Positions 36,642-37,581 of a DNA stretch of 37,581 nucleotides are shown here, in pieces. Positions within the stretch are counted from its first letter, which is position 1; every line of letters begins with the position of its first letter. The position numbers and the translations under genes are program-made. Under the pieces are notes generated by a model. That model did no database searches. It had not been told where the DNA came from and saw only the letters and a program-made list of their open reading frames with translations. Origin of the DNA: Halorubrum persicum (GTDB lineage: Archaea > Halobacteriota > Halobacteria > Halobacteriales > Haloferacaceae); the NCBI RefSeq assembly GCF_002727125.1, contig NZ_NHOA01000037.1:1-37581 (forward strand). Direction: 5' to 3'.

Positions 36642-37581
36642 ATGAGCGAGGAGTTCGTCCTGCTGGAACCCGACGACCAGCCCGGCGACGAGTGGGAACA
36701 GCTGGACGTCTCCGACACGGAGGCGGACCGGATCGCCCGCCGACAGGACCGGGAGTTCGACGAGTTCCGCAAGCGGATCAAAGACACCGAGCAGTTCAAA
36801 CTGCAGGAGTCGGTGTTCGACGACGCGACGCTGGCGGCCGTCTACAAGCTCGTGCAGGACGGCTACGTCGACGCCTTCGGCGGCCCCGTGTCGACCGGGA
36901 AGGAGGCGAGCGTCTTCGAGGCGCTCGGCGGACAGGCCGGCGAGCGACCGGAACCGGGGTCGAAGGCGGCGGGCGGAGGGCCGGAGGGCGTCACGCCCGA
37001 GCGCGAGGTCGCCGTGAAGGTATACCGGATCAACTCCTCGAACTTCCGGCACATGCGCGAGTACCTGGAGGGCGACCCGCGGTTCGAGGGGATCGCGAGC
37101 GACAAGAAGGCGGTCGTGCTGGCGTGGACTCGCAAGGAGTTCGCGAACCTCGAACGCGCGCGCAAGGCCGGCGTGCGCGTCCCCGAGCCCATCGCGGTCC
37201 AGCGGAACGTCCTCGTGATGGAGCTCGTGGGACACGCCGAGGACCGAGCGCGGCGGCTGAACGAGGTCGACGTGGAGAACCCGGAGACCGCCTACGAGGT
37301 CGTCCGCGAGTACATGCGACGGCTCTACCGCGCCGGACTGATCCACGGCGACCTCTCCGAGTACAACATGATCATCCACGAGGGCGAACTGGTGGTCATC
37401 GATCTGGGACAGGCCGTGACGGTGCACCACCCGAACGCCGGTGAGTTCCTCCAGCGCGACTGCGAGAACGTGGCGGCGTTTTTCACTCGGGAGGGGATCG
37501 ACGTCGACCCCGACGACCTCCGCGCGTACGTGACCGAACCGGAGCCGGACCCGAGCGGGGAGCCGGGGTGGAAGAAGTACC
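36642..37581 (+). CDS. RIO1-type serine protein kinase, 5' part
   Basis: The gene runs off the right edge after 313 codons, with no stop. After an acidic N-terminus the RIO domain begins with ESVFDDATLAAVYKLVQDGY. The RIO-specific ATP loop is STGKEASVFEA, and the ATP-binding Lys lies in VAVKVYRI. The hinge VLVMELVG, the catalytic HGDLSEYNMI and the metal-binding VIDLGQAV follow. A flexible Gly/Pro-rich insertion lies between the ATP loop and the Lys. Archaeal Rio1 acts in late 30S ribosomal subunit maturation. Confidence 0.94.
   Translation, partial: MSEEFVLLEPDDQPGDEWEQLDVSDTEADRIARRQDREFDEFRKRIKDTEQFKLQESVFDDATLAAVYKLVQDGYVDAFGGPVSTGKEASVFEALGGQAGERPEPGSKAAGGGPEGVTPEREVAVKVYRINSSNFRHMREYLEGDPRFEGIASDKKAVVLAWTRKEFANLERARKAGVRVPEPIAVQRNVLVMELVGHAEDRARRLNEVDVENPETAYEVVREYMRRLYRAGLIHGDLSEYNMIIHEGELVVIDLGQAVTVHHPNAGEFLQRDCENVAAFFTREGIDVDPDDLRAYVTEPEPDPSGEPGWKKY

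Overview
This window is chromosomal DNA from a haloarchaeon, most likely Halorubrum or a close relative (genus inferred). Three things point there. The DNA is very GC-rich. The proteins are strongly acidic. Most genes have a TATA-like hexamer 26-30 bp before the start codon, which implies leaderless mRNAs. The gene set also fits: PCNA, Orc1/Cdc6, Hjc, RIO1, an NAD-type DNA ligase, UvrB, and small haloarchaeal zinc-finger proteins. A GC-rich intergenic element at about 5.7-6.03 kb resembles an interspersed repeat I remember from Halorubrum genomes; that is memory, not a search.

Layout: (1) 0-4.7 kb: 3' end of a tRNA G10 methyltransferase gene, an Orc1/Cdc6 initiator, ribose-5-phosphate isomerase, a tiny histone-fold-like protein, larB, a 50-residue zinc ribbon and a GIY-YIG protein. 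(2) 4.7-7.3 kb: hisG, the structured repeat region, a VapBC-type toxin-antitoxin pair and a small membrane protein. (3) 7.4-10.8 kb: uvrB, a lipoprotein and a membrane protein. (4) 10.8-14.8 kb: a class I ribonucleotide reductase operon (nrdA-nrdB) behind a palindrome-rich promoter and leader. NrdB lacks the radical tyrosine and matches the class Ic (Chlamydia-type) metal-site pattern. (5) 14.8-19.4 kb: an SPFH/stomatin-like protein, a PLP sulfhydrylase and an ABC-2 exporter pair. (6) 19.4-24.6 kb: an AT-rich patch, a GntP permease, ligA and an amidohydrolase. (7) 24.7-30 kb: a membrane/coiled-coil protein with five YegP-like repeats, a glutaredoxin-like protein, malate dehydrogenase, an unknown zinc-binding protein and an MFS transporter. 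(8) 30-37.6 kb: an orphan histidine kinase, PCNA, an acidic low-complexity protein, a phosphohexomutase, an FMN reductase, a rhodanese, Hjc and the 5' part of a RIO1 kinase gene.

Most of the window is ordinary core genome, with replication, repair and nucleotide supply well represented (orc1, uvrB, nrdAB, ligA, pcna, hjc). These genes are mostly separate transcription units. Clear operons are vapB-vapC (4-bp overlap), ABC ATPase-permease (4-bp overlap) and nrdA-nrdB. I found no CRISPR array, rRNA, tRNA, prophage or complete insertion sequence. The observations I rate highest are the class Ic RNR signature, the palindrome cluster at the nrdA promoter, the structured repeat with a promoter-like site beside vapC, and the five-repeat YegP-like membrane protein. 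I see no convincing undescribed multi-gene system.
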